Of a stretch of DNA of 64,000 bases, positions 9,581 to 17,695 are shown piece by piece (within the stretch, counting starts at the first letter, position 1; the number at the start of each line of letters is the position of its first letter). Source of the stretch: Cohaesibacter celericrescens (GTDB taxonomy: Bacteria; Pseudomonadota; Alphaproteobacteria; Rhizobiales; Cohaesibacteraceae); the NCBI RefSeq assembly GCF_002866925.1, contig NZ_PKUQ01000001.1:186001-250000 (forward strand), written 5' to 3'. The notes beneath the pieces were generated by a model. The model was not told the DNA's origin, ran no database searches, and worked only from the letters and a program-made list of their open reading frames with translations. The translations under genes were made by a program, and so were the position numbers.

Positions 9581-10300
9581 TCAATTGCCGATCTGAGGAA
9601 GCGCATCCATGCCCATGGACTCGACGTCATCTTCCAAACTGTTACCCTGAGCAATCGCAAGACTGAGGGCACTGGCTGAACTGGCTTTCATCTGTCCCAG
9701 AATGGCCGACATTTTACGCGGGTTCATAATCTTCACAATCTCGAGAAGGACATTCGGTTCCAAAACCTCAAAGATCTTTGCAGCCTGCTTTGGTTTCATT
9801 GTCTGGTACATCGAGACCAGTTTGCCCAGATCTTCTTCCTGCTCTTTATTGCGTTTGTTAGACGCAAGCTTGATTGAGTCTTCCAATGACCTGAGTTCAT
9901 CAACGCGTTGTTGAAGGCGCTTTTCAGCTGCCTTTAAAAGCGCCTCACGCATTTCCAAGCTCTTTTCGCGTTCTGTCAATTCGTCCCTGCGAAGAGCCAG
10001 ACGTTCCAACAGAGCCAATTCCGAGCGGGAACTGCGCGATGGATCGACCTTCATGCCATCAACAAATCCAGTGGGCTCTTCCGCACTTGTGTCTTGCTGC
10101 ACATCAGCATTATCAACAGCGGCACTGGTTTCGCTTTCTGCAGTAGGTTCAGCCTGTTGTACACCGGGCGTTTCTTGTGCCAAAGCCTGCGTGGTTGAGC
10201 CGCTAAATGTATCACTGTTGGCAACCAAATGTGTAATCTTAACAAAGAACAAGCCAATGACCGCAATCAAGACTACAGGAAGGAGGCGAACACTGGTCAT
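9581..10300 (-). CDS. motE: MotE-like flagellar/motility chaperone
   Basis: The 239-residue protein has one N-terminal signal-anchor helix (about residues 7-24), an acidic linker, a coiled coil (about 88-140), and a C-terminal MgtE-N-like helical domain (YQTMKPKQAAKIFEVLEPNV, then MNPRKMSAILGQM). This layout is that of MotE, described in Rhizobium as a periplasmic chaperone for MotC. It overlaps the upstream gene by four bases (ATGA), which implies coupled translation. It is followed by the giant TPR protein. Confidence 0.85.
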   Translation of the reverse strand: MTSVRLLPVVLIAVIGLFFVKITHLVANSDTFSGSTTQALAQETPGVQQAEPTAESETSAAVDNADVQQDTSAEEPTGFVDGMKVDPSRSSRSELALLERLALRRDELTEREKSLEMREALLKAAEKRLQQRVDELRSLEDSIKLASNKRNKEQEEDLGKLVSMYQTMKPKQAAKIFEVLEPNVLLEIVKIMNPRKMSAILGQMKASSASALSLAIAQGNSLEDDVESMGMDALPQIGN

Positions 10301-10851
10301 GCCGCGACACCTCTTTTTTGCCGAATAGCCATCAAGCGTTCTGACGTGGCGGCCGCCACATCCTTGAGACGACGGGGACCTTCCACGGATTCTACCACGG
10401 GCGCAGAGACAGAGCGCTCATAGTCCGGATAAGGAGCATCGACTGGTGGATAATGAGCGTCGGAGACTTCATAATTATAATCGCGCTCAATGGCTTGTCG
10501 ACCCACGGACTGCCGTTTGGGCGCAGCGCCACGGACGGCATCAGATATCTTCACCAACCGGCCAACAACACCATCACCTTGCGACACATAATATTGTAGA
10601 TCAGAAGACAGACGTTCCGCTTCCATCAACCGATGAGTCAAGTTTTTATCACAATCGCCAGCCGTGGCCTTCAGGCCCAAGATGGCACGTTCTGCAATTT
10701 CGGTCGCAGTGATCAACTCGGCAATAGTCGCACGCAACGCCTCTTCATCGTTGCGCAGCCGCTTCAATCGCTTATTCAACGTCATGCAATAACCGATCGT
10801 CAGAACGAGCAAAAATGCGACGAGCAATTCAATCATCATCCCTACAGTCAT
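10297..10851 (-). CDS. DUF6468-type membrane protein between fliM and motE
   Basis: The 184-residue protein has one N-terminal membrane helix (about residues 4-24), then a coiled-coil stretch (about 28-95) and a polar, Arg/Tyr-rich tail. Proteins of this build occupy the slot between fliM and motE in many Alphaproteobacteria and are placed in DUF6468. Its ATG immediately follows the fliM stop (TAAATG), and its stop overlaps motE, so the three are almost certainly co-translated. The function is unknown; a role at the motor or C ring is inferred from context. Confidence 0.8.
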   Translation of the reverse strand: MTVGMMIELLVAFLLVLTIGYCMTLNKRLKRLRNDEEALRATIAELITATEIAERAILGLKATAGDCDKNLTHRLMEAERLSSDLQYYVSQGDGVVGRLVKISDAVRGAAPKRQSVGRQAIERDYNYEVSDAHYPPVDAPYPDYERSVSAPVVESVEGPRRLKDVAAATSERLMAIRQKRGVAA

Positions 10852-12021
10852 TTACTCACCCTTCCCGGTTCCGCCTTGCGCGGCTTTTTCAAATGCAGCT
10901 AACGACATTTTTGGTTTTGCCAATTTGCTTGATACTTGAACTGAAATATTTCCGTTGTGCTGTCCCATAACCCCGTTGGTCAAATGAACACCACCACACT
11001 TGATATTAATCGGATCATTCGGGCCACTTTCCAGCATCAAGGTCTGCCCAACATCCAATTTCATTACGTCATTCAAAGACATTTGCCGATCAAACAGCAC
11101 AGCATCAACCTGCACTTCAGACGCATGGACTTCTGTCGCCAAATGCCCTTCCCAAATAGGGTCACGACCGAATTTTTCGCCCATGAACATCTGCAACAGC
11201 ATGTCACGAATCGGCTCGATCGTTGCATACGGCAGCAGCATTTCAATTTTGCCACCGCGGTCTTCCATATCAATCCGCAATTCAACCAAGATCGCAGCAT
11301 TGGCTGGACGCGAAATAGCAGCGAACCGCGGATTGGTCTCTAGCCGTTCCAGCGTAAAATTGACCGGAGAAAGAGGTGCGAATGCTGCCTCTGCATCTTC
11401 CAGAACAATTTCAATCATCTGGCGCACCAGATTAAGCTCGATTGTGGTGTAGGGACGCCCCTCCACACGAATGGCTGACGTACCGCGCCCTCCACCAAGC
11501 AAAACATCGATAATCGAATAAATCAGGCTCGAATCAACAGTAATCAAACCAAGGTTATCCCATTCCTCGGCTTTAAAAACAGTCAGAATAGCAGGCAATG
11601 GAATTGAGTTTAGATAATCTCCGAACCGAATTGAAGTGATGGAATCAAGAGAGACCTCGACGTTATCAGAAGTAAAGTTACGCAAACTGGTCGTCGTCAT
11701 CCGAACCAAACGGTCGAAGACGATTTCAAGCATTGGCAGACGTTCGTAAGAAACAATGGCGGAATCGATCAGGGCGCGCACACCACTGCGCTCACCTGCA
11801 AATCCGTCATCAAGACTAAAACCGAGTAGATTATCGATTTCTTCCTGATTGAGCACACGGTCGGCACCACGGGTGGAGCCTTCTTCTCCACCAGCAGGCT
11901 CGTCGATCATCGCGGCCCATTGCGCGGCCATCTCATCAGCATTACCGGCACCCTGCTCTTCAAGAGCAGCGCCCCAATCGGCCATCAGATCTACGCCTTC
12001 ATCTTCGTCTTCATCAGCCAT
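10852..12021 (-). CDS. fliM: Flagellar motor switch protein FliM
   Basis: FliM is the C-ring subunit that binds phosphorylated CheY and passes the direction signal to the motor. The CheY-binding motif usually at the extreme N-terminus (here VLNQEEIDNLLGFSL) begins at residue 56, after an acidic, Ala-rich extension that includes DEDEDEG. The middle domain follows the motif. The C-terminal SpoA-type domain (LNDVMKLDVGQTLMLESG, then VMGQHNGNISVQV) ends the protein. An AGGG site precedes the ATG at 12021. The gene follows fliL by eight bases. Confidence 0.94.
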   Translation of the reverse strand: MADEDEDEGVDLMADWGAALEEQGAGNADEMAAQWAAMIDEPAGGEEGSTRGADRVLNQEEIDNLLGFSLDDGFAGERSGVRALIDSAIVSYERLPMLEIVFDRLVRMTTTSLRNFTSDNVEVSLDSITSIRFGDYLNSIPLPAILTVFKAEEWDNLGLITVDSSLIYSIIDVLLGGGRGTSAIRVEGRPYTTIELNLVRQMIEIVLEDAEAAFAPLSPVNFTLERLETNPRFAAISRPANAAILVELRIDMEDRGGKIEMLLPYATIEPIRDMLLQMFMGEKFGRDPIWEGHLATEVHASEVQVDAVLFDRQMSLNDVMKLDVGQTLMLESGPNDPINIKCGGVHLTNGVMGQHNGNISVQVSSKLAKPKMSLAAFEKAAQGGTGKGE

Positions 12022-12029
12022 CGCACACC

Positions 12030-12539
12030 CTACTGGATAAGGATTTCCCTAAACAGAATATCATTCACCTTGACCGGATAAATCGAGTCATTGATCCGTT
12101 TCAACAGTTCCCGCTTGAGCCGGAAGAGCCCGGCTGACCCTTCCAGATCAGCAGTTCTCAACTCGCGCAAATACACTTGAAATGCATCCAGCACCCGCGG
12201 CATAAAAGGTTCGATTTTCTGAGCCTGTTCATGGCTCACCATTTCGAGAGACACCTTGATGCGCAGATATTGCGCCCTACGATTCTTCGAATTCAGATTC
12301 ACCGTCATCTCTGGCAAATCATAAAAGTAAGCTTTAGATGCAGGATCGGCATTTGGATCATTCTCAGGCTCAATCACATCTTCCGATGCACCAGAGAACA
12401 AGAAATAGTAGGCAACTCCTCCGCCACCCAGCAACACCAGCAACACCACGACAGCAATGAGGATCAATTTCATCTTGCCGCCGAAACGCCCGCCGGTTTC
12501 GCTGCCTTCTTCCTGATCAGTTTCTACTTCGTCCGCCAT
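12030..12539 (-). CDS. fliL: Flagellar stator-associated protein FliL
   Basis: FliL is a single-pass inner-membrane protein that supports stators at the motor. The 169-residue sequence has an acidic cytoplasmic N-terminus (about 1-15), one membrane helix (about 23-50, including AVVVLLVLLGGGG), and a periplasmic domain ending in the family motif VKVNDILFREILIQ. It is the first gene of the fliL-fliM-DUF6468-motE-TPR block. A TTAA-N6-TTAACC motif upstream is one base short of a CtrA box. Confidence 0.94.
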   Translation of the reverse strand: MADEVETDQEEGSETGGRFGGKMKLILIAVVVLLVLLGGGGVAYYFLFSGASEDVIEPENDPNADPASKAYFYDLPEMTVNLNSKNRRAQYLRIKVSLEMVSHEQAQKIEPFMPRVLDAFQVYLRELRTADLEGSAGLFRLKRELLKRINDSIYPVKVNDILFREILIQ

Positions 12540-12731
12540 CCGGATCCAGTCCAGTTACGATTCATCAATCTTGGTTAATGCTTATTAATAAATAGCCCAG
12601 AAATAGTTAACAAAACCTTTCAAATTCCCACTCGGCACATTTTTCCCACTGGGCAGTATTACCCACGCATTTTCTGCCATCTTGCGGGGTAACGAGGACA
12701 TGGATCGTTGATTTATATAATGAATTTCAAC

Positions 12732-12747
12732 TGGCACGGATCATGCT
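12732..12747 (+). promoter_or_regulatory. Sigma-54 promoter for flgF-flgG-flgA-flgH
   Basis: The sequence TGGCACGGATCATGCT carries the sigma-54 -24 element (TGGCACG) and a -12 GC, with the required twelve-base step from GG to GC. It lies about 70 bases before flgF. The interval 12540-12818 otherwise holds no gene. A sigma-54/FlbD-type activator is expected in a system that also encodes FliX. Confidence 0.75.
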
Positions 12748-12818
12748 TAATAAACCATGAACGCACCATGCTGGGGAGCGAGCGTGCGCATCATTCGGGA
12801 ACAAAGTGGTTAACGGTT

Positions 12819-13559
12819 ATGGATAACTCACAACTCATAGGTCTATCGCGGCAAATGGTTTTGCAGCGCAAGATGGATGTCATTGCCAACAATCTGGCAA
12901 ACATCAACACATCCGGCTATAAGGCCGACAATCTCATGTTTGAAGAATATGTCATGCCAGTTGCTCGCATGAACGAATTTCGACCCTCGGACCGGGAATT
13001 GTCTTATGTACATGACGATCGCATCGCCCACCAATTCTCAGCCGGATCTGTAATTGACACCGGCAATCCGGTCAACGCGGCGTTCAACGACACGGATTCG
13101 TTCTTCACGATCCAAACGCCCGGCGGAGACCGCTACACGCGCAACGGCGAATTTGACATAAACGCCCAAGGCCAACTGGTAACCACCGACGGTTATCCCG
13201 TAATGGGACAGGACGGCCCGATCATTTTCACAACCGAAGACACCAATGTTAACATCACAAGAGATGGCCAGATCACCTCTGACCGAGGGGATGTAGGGCG
13301 CTTCAGCGTTGTGACCTTTGCAGACAAGCAAGCCCTCAAAAAAGAAGGCCGTTCCTTGTTTGCGGGAGAGAACCCAACGCCTGTAGAGCAACCCAACATC
13401 TTGGGTGGAAGGATTGAACAATCCAACGTCAAGGGTGTTGTTGAAATCTCGAGAATGATTGAAGTCACCCGCTCCTATGCCAGCCTTGCCAAGTCACTCA
13501 GCCAGACATCGGAATTGCGCCAGACCGCAATTGATACTCTGGGCAAGCTTTCTGCTTGA
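12819..13559 (+). CDS. flgF: Flagellar proximal rod protein FlgF
   Basis: FlgF is a rod protein. The N-terminal axial motif QMVLQRKMDVIANNLANINT and the C-terminal LSQTSELRQTAIDTLGKLS frame the typical FlgF/FlgG fold. The ATG at 12819 gives 246 residues, the family norm. In-frame codons up to 12708 would add 37 residues unlike any FlgF and would place the start inside the sigma-54 promoter region. No strong ribosome-binding site is visible. It is the first gene of a rod and ring operon. Confidence 0.95.
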   Translation: MDNSQLIGLSRQMVLQRKMDVIANNLANINTSGYKADNLMFEEYVMPVARMNEFRPSDRELSYVHDDRIAHQFSAGSVIDTGNPVNAAFNDTDSFFTIQTPGGDRYTRNGEFDINAQGQLVTTDGYPVMGQDGPIIFTTEDTNVNITRDGQITSDRGDVGRFSVVTFADKQALKKEGRSLFAGENPTPVEQPNILGGRIEQSNVKGVVEISRMIEVTRSYASLAKSLSQTSELRQTAIDTLGKLSA

Positions 13560-13586
13560 CGCAACAATAGATAAGGAAGACGAACC

Positions 13587-14372
13587 ATGAGAGCTCTTTA
13601 TATTGCGTCCACAGGCATGCTCGCACAGGAACGCAACGTCGAAGTCACATCAAACAACATCGCCAACATGCGCACCACCGGCTACAAAAAGCAGAGAGCC
13701 GAGTTTCAGGACCTGCTTTATCAGGATTTGCGCCGCACAGGATCGTCAACGTCAGCATCAGGCACCACTGTTCCAGTCGGCGTGCAGATTGGTTCAGGCG
13801 TGCGGCTTGCTGCCACGGCCCGTGTTATGTCGCAAGGATCCGTTGAGAGCACCAGTAAGGAACTGGATGTGGCTATTCGTGGAGAAGGCTTTTTCCAAAT
13901 CAGCCTACCTGATGGCAGAACCGGTTACACCCGTGACGGTTCATTTGAACTTGATAGTACCGGCCAACTTGTCACAGTAGACGGCTACACAGTCCAACCC
14001 GGCATTACATTCCCCGATGATACCCGCGACATCACCATCAGCACGGATGGTGAGGTTCAGGTGACAACAGGAAACTCCACCACGACACAGACTTTGGGGC
14101 AACTGACGCTGGCAAGATTTGTCAACAAAGCCGGTCTCGACGCCATTGGAGACAATCTGTATCTCGAAACCGGAGCAAGCGGCACACCACAAGTTGCCAC
14201 GCCAGCGGATGACGGATACGGCACATTGCTTCAAAGCTACCTTGAATTGGCCAACGTCAATTCAGTGTCCGAAATTTCGGATTTGATCGCCGCTCAGCGC
14301 GCCTACGAGATGAATTCACGCGTCATCAGCGCCGCCGACGAGATGCTCTCTTCAACCACTAATCTGAGATAG
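13587..14372 (+). CDS. flgG: Flagellar distal rod protein FlgG
   Basis: FlgG forms the distal rod. The 261-residue protein begins MRALYIASTGMLAQERNVEV and ends with the axial helix SDLIAAQRAYEMNSRVISAA, both diagnostic. An AAGGAAG ribosome-binding site precedes the ATG. It lies 27 bases after flgF and ten bases before flgA. Confidence 0.97.
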   Translation: MRALYIASTGMLAQERNVEVTSNNIANMRTTGYKKQRAEFQDLLYQDLRRTGSSTSASGTTVPVGVQIGSGVRLAATARVMSQGSVESTSKELDVAIRGEGFFQISLPDGRTGYTRDGSFELDSTGQLVTVDGYTVQPGITFPDDTRDITISTDGEVQVTTGNSTTTQTLGQLTLARFVNKAGLDAIGDNLYLETGASGTPQVATPADDGYGTLLQSYLELANVNSVSEISDLIAAQRAYEMNSRVISAADEMLSSTTNLR

Positions 14373-14382
14373 GGACGCTGAT

Positions 14383-15420
14383 ATGAGAACCGATCTCAAC
14401 AAAACACTTTTTTACAAATGGGCAAGAACAGCAGGTGCTTTGCTCGCCGCCATTCTGCTATTCGCCGCCGCCACCACCTCAAATGCACGATCCCAAACCA
14501 ACGGGATCAACCAAGACCCTGCTAAATTGCAAGGCCATGTGGTCGTAAGTGGCAAACTGGTAACCCTTGGCGATCTGTTTGATAATGCCGGTGACGTTTC
14601 TCACAAGGCCGTCTTTCGCGCACCGTCGATCGGACAAAGCGGTACAATCAGTGCATCCCGCGTCATCGAAGCCGCGCGACGTGCAGGCCTGTCAAACATT
14701 GCTTCCACGACCATTCAATCTGTAAAAGTATTGCGCGATTCTCAGCTGGTATCAGAAAGTGATATCGTTGCCAGCCTGATCACCCAACTGCGTGCCAAGG
14801 GATATGTCTCCGCGATAGACCAAGTGAATGTCGAGCTCTCCACCCATTATGTGGACCAGCATGCAGCATCCAGCGCTGCCCGCGCTTTCGATATCAGAAG
14901 TCTGCGGTTTGACAGAAATAGCGGCCGGTTCACAGCCAGCCTCAAGATTGGTGGTCGTCAAGACCTAAGCGCCATGCGCATTGCAGGCAGAGCAACAGAA
15001 ACAGTCCTCACTCCAGTCATGACACGCAACATTCGCCGTGGAGATATTATCACCGACTCCGATATTACTCTGACACCCATGCCCAAACGGGAAGTTTTAT
15101 TGTCAAAACCCGCCCCGATGGCCAACGTCATCGGCATGGCTGCTCGTCAGGCACTGCGTGCAGGCATGATCGCAAATAGCTCCTACTTCACAGCCCCCGA
15201 TATCATCAATCGGTCAGACGTCGTTACCATCCTGTTTCAAACCGGAGCGCTAAAGCTCAGCATGCGCGGCAAAGCCCTGATGGCAGGCGCCAAGGGTGAT
15301 GTGATTACAGTTCAAAACTTGCAAACCAGTCGAATAATCAGAGGTGAAATTGTCGGAGCCGGACTGCTCCAGATCAACAAGCCTATGAACATCATTGCGG
15401 CCCTGGGAGCCAATGAGTAA
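14383..15420 (+). CDS. flgA: P-ring assembly chaperone FlgA
   Basis: FlgA is the periplasmic chaperone for P-ring (FlgI) assembly. The 345-residue protein has a signal peptide (about residues 10-38, ending NARSQ) and a C-terminal SAF domain with MTRNIRRGDIITDSDITLTP. Near the end it has GKALMAGAKGDVITVQNLQT, the usual FlgA C-terminal motif. The stop overlaps the flgH start (TAATG). Confidence 0.93.
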   Translation: MRTDLNKTLFYKWARTAGALLAAILLFAAATTSNARSQTNGINQDPAKLQGHVVVSGKLVTLGDLFDNAGDVSHKAVFRAPSIGQSGTISASRVIEAARRAGLSNIASTTIQSVKVLRDSQLVSESDIVASLITQLRAKGYVSAIDQVNVELSTHYVDQHAASSAARAFDIRSLRFDRNSGRFTASLKIGGRQDLSAMRIAGRATETVLTPVMTRNIRRGDIITDSDITLTPMPKREVLLSKPAPMANVIGMAARQALRAGMIANSSYFTAPDIINRSDVVTILFQTGALKLSMRGKALMAGAKGDVITVQNLQTSRIIRGEIVGAGLLQINKPMNIIAALGANE

Positions 15421-16172
15421 TGAAACACGCCCAAGTGCTCGCACTTTGTCTGGTCGCAACCTCCCTCACCGCCTGCGGTGCTGGCGACAGGCTCCGCAAC
15501 ATCGGTAAACAACCCGCCTTGTCCGCGATTGAAAACCCGACAGCGCAAAAAGGCTACCGTCCGGTCCAGATGCCCATGCCAACCAGCACCGAACCTGCCA
15601 GCTACAGCCCTAACTCTTTATGGCAAACAGGGTCGCGCGCCTTCTTCAAGGATCAACGCGCCAACAGGGTTGGTGATATTCTGACGGTCGAGGTTGAAAT
15701 TACCGACTCAGCAAAATTGGATAACACCTCCAAACGCTCACGCTCCGGTTCGGACAATGTCGGCTTGGCTGGAAGCATAGGCACCCGTATTGCCAGCGTG
15801 ATTCCCAACGAACTGATAGGCACGGGAGACGCGTCTTCCTTAGCGGAAGCTTCATCTGCTTCATCATCGGAAGGCAGTGGCGAAATCGATCGCTCTGAAA
15901 GCATCACAACCACGATTGCCGCCGTTGTTTTGCAAGTGTTGCCAAACGGCAATCTGGTGATTGAAGGACGTCAGGAAATTCGGGTTAACTTCGAAGTCAG
16001 AGAGCTGCTTGTAGCTGGCATCGTGCGACCAGAGGACATTTCATCGGACAACACCATCGAGTCGGCTAAAATCGCGGAAGCCAGAATAGCCTATGGCGGA
16101 CGCGGCCAAATCACAGATGTCCAGCAACCACGTTATGGCCAACAGGTGATGGATATTATCTTGCCATTCTAA
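15420..16172 (+). CDS. flgH: Flagellar L-ring lipoprotein FlgH
   Basis: FlgH builds the outer-membrane L ring. The signal peptide ends in a lipobox LTAC with Cys19. The body has the family motif FKDQRANRVGDILTVEVEIT and ends with DVQQPRYGQQVMDIILPF. At 250 residues it is of normal length. It is the last gene of the flgFGAH operon. Short GC-rich hairpins near 16236-16249 lie downstream but lack a T run. Confidence 0.96.
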   Translation: MKHAQVLALCLVATSLTACGAGDRLRNIGKQPALSAIENPTAQKGYRPVQMPMPTSTEPASYSPNSLWQTGSRAFFKDQRANRVGDILTVEVEITDSAKLDNTSKRSRSGSDNVGLAGSIGTRIASVIPNELIGTGDASSLAEASSASSSEGSGEIDRSESITTTIAAVVLQVLPNGNLVIEGRQEIRVNFEVRELLVAGIVRPEDISSDNTIESAKIAEARIAYGGRGQITDVQQPRYGQQVMDIILPF

Positions 16173-16313
16173 CGTCGCTCCGGTTCCCGAAACCGACACG
16201 AAACAACGCTCCCCGTCTGGCCCGACAACCACCGGGCCCGACATCGGGCGAGGCTTATTCCCGTAACGCCTCCCCACCAAGCTGCCAGACCTTCGCTCCC
16301 ACATTGGTTTGGC

Positions 16314-16351
16314 ACAAAAAAAGGCGCGGATCCAACTCTGGGATCCGCGCC
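16314..16351 (-). terminator. Terminator of the dksA-like gene
   Basis: An 11-bp stem GGCGCGGATCC/GGATCCGCGCC (16323-16333 with 16341-16351) is followed on the minus strand by a run of T residues (16316-16322). It ends the dksA-like transcript and also faces flgH read-through. Confidence 0.85.
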
Positions 16352-16392
16352 TCTTATAAATGTTTAAAACAAGCAGGACTGCCGATCAAGAC

Positions 16393-16809
16393 TCAATCAT
16401 CCCGATAGACTTTTTCCCGACGCTCATGACGTTCTTGCGCTTCAACCGACAGAGTTGCTGTTGGCCGGGCATCCAAACGCTTCAGCGCAATGGGCTCCCC
16501 CGTAGCTTCGCAATAGCCATAGGATCCATCGTCAATCCGCTTGAGCGCTGAATCAATTTTGGAAATCAATTTGCGTTGACGATCCCGAGCACGCAACTCA
16601 ATGGATCTATCAGATTCAGATGACGCCCGATCCACCAGATCCGGATGATTGGAGCTGTCATCTTGAAGATGTTGCAACGTCTCGCGGCTTTCCCGCAAGA
16701 TATCGTCACGCCACTGTTTCAGCTTGCGCCGAAAATACTCTGTCTGCCGTTCATTCATGAAAGGCTCACCGTCCGAGGGACGATAGTCATCATCTATCTC
16801 GATCGACAT
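16393..16809 (-). CDS. dksA: DksA/TraR family RNA polymerase-binding protein, reduced zinc finger
   Basis: DksA binds the secondary channel of RNA polymerase and works with ppGpp. The 138-residue protein has the coiled-coil region (about residues 18-75) and the C-terminal DGSYGYCEATGEPIALKRLD segment. Only one of the four zinc-binding cysteines remains, as in other alphaproteobacterial DksA proteins. The ATG at 16809 has an AAGGGG site upstream. It lies between the flgH and fliX genes, a frequent neighbour in this lineage. Confidence 0.88.
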   Translation of the reverse strand: MSIEIDDDYRPSDGEPFMNERQTEYFRRKLKQWRDDILRESRETLQHLQDDSSNHPDLVDRASSESDRSIELRARDRQRKLISKIDSALKRIDDGSYGYCEATGEPIALKRLDARPTATLSVEAQERHERREKVYRDD

Positions 16810-16952
16810 GGGATACCCCTTGTTCCCCATAAAAAGACGAGTTTTATATAAAGGCGCAAAGCCAATCAAACAACTATCCATTCAAAATAATTGGAATTGA
16901 TCTTAATTTAACTGGGTGAAATTCAGCAATTAGGCTAATTTTGCGCCTTATA

Positions 16953-17387
16953 TCATCCCATAGCCTTTCGATTCTGGTCCAATTTTGCGATTTCCACCTG
17001 CGCTCGCAAACCAATTTCCGAAAGCAACTCATCGATTCGGGCATCTCCGCTTTTTTCCTGCTCAGTCACCAAACGCTCAAGTTGCGTCAAAACTGATCGC
17101 GGTAGAGTGCCGGCCAACAGGCCCATGCGGACTTCTTCCAGCAGGTCCAGCATTTTATTACCACGCCGCACCGCTTTTTTGCGGCGTCCATGAAGAGCAT
17201 CGTCAACACCCTGAAGAGCAAGCAGCGAAGACACGTCATGCAGGGCGCTGCTTTGCATCGTCCCTGACGTCTGTTTTGCGCCGCCAGTCTCCTGAGGCAC
17301 AGAAAAACTACTGGATGTGCTCTGTGCGCGCTTACCGCCACTGGCTTTACCGATTTGGTTTGCACCATTACCACCCAGAATTCGCAT
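16953..17387 (-). CDS. fliX: Flagellar assembly regulator FliX
   Basis: FliX couples early basal-body assembly to the sigma-54 activator FlbD in Caulobacter. The start MRILGGNGANQIG and the C-terminal GTLPRSVLTQLERLVTEQEK, then the helix LDQNRKAMG, match the family. The ATG at 17387 has AAGGGATGG just upstream and gives 144 residues, the usual length. It is transcribed divergently from flgI, as in Caulobacter. FlbD itself is not in this window. Confidence 0.9.
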   Translation of the reverse strand: MRILGGNGANQIGKASGGKRAQSTSSSFSVPQETGGAKQTSGTMQSSALHDVSSLLALQGVDDALHGRRKKAVRRGNKMLDLLEEVRMGLLAGTLPRSVLTQLERLVTEQEKSGDARIDELLSEIGLRAQVEIAKLDQNRKAMG

Positions 17388-17446
17388 TATACCATCCCTT
17401 AAAATTGCCCGTCGCATCCAAGAGATGCGCGACTGGCATGCTGTCT

Positions 17447-17462
17447 GGCGAAACATCGGCCA
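17447..17462 (-). promoter_or_regulatory. Possible sigma-54 promoter for fliX
   Basis: On the minus strand TGGCCGATGTTTCGCC has the GG and GC pairs at twelve-base spacing, but the -12 element is TCGC rather than TTGC. It sits about 60 bases before the fliX ATG. It is weaker than the divergent flgI promoter. Confidence 0.35.
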
Positions 17463-17492
17463 CCAACTGTTAAGGAAAAGATTAACTTATTC

Positions 17493-17509
17493 GGTTAACA
17501 AGCCGTTAA
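17493..17509 (-). promoter_or_regulatory. CtrA-type box between fliX and flgI
   Basis: The minus strand reads TTAACGGCTTGTTAACC, a perfect TTAA-N7-TTAACC match to the CtrA consensus. It lies about 105 bases upstream of fliX and 185 upstream of flgI. Two further TTAAC elements with near-consensus spacing lie at 17470-17485. Confidence 0.6.
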
Positions 17510-17625
17510 TACACTGGGCAATTATTGCAGCGCACGATCTGCCAAGCAGCAAAGGAAGAACTACACTTCACAGTAAAACACATTTTTTTCAATGAGATAG
17601 AGTGATAAACGCTTCCTTTTACAAT

Positions 17626-17641
17626 TGGCACGGTCTTTGCA
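17626..17641 (+). promoter_or_regulatory. Sigma-54 promoter for flgI operon
   Basis: TGGCACGGTCTTTGCA is a perfect match to the sigma-54 consensus TGGCACG-N4-TTGCA with correct spacing. It ends about 55 bases before the flgI ATG. The 17388-17695 interval holds this site and the CtrA-like box, and no gene. Confidence 0.9.
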
Positions 17642-17695
17642 AAACAATTAGATAGAATTTCAAATTGCATCAGTTGGTATAAAAAGGTTAATTCA

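Noticed and set aside
12575..12590. CtrA-like TTAA-N6-TTAACC upstream of fliL
   Set aside because: Spacing is six, not seven bases, so it is not counted as a perfect box, although it may be a weak site.
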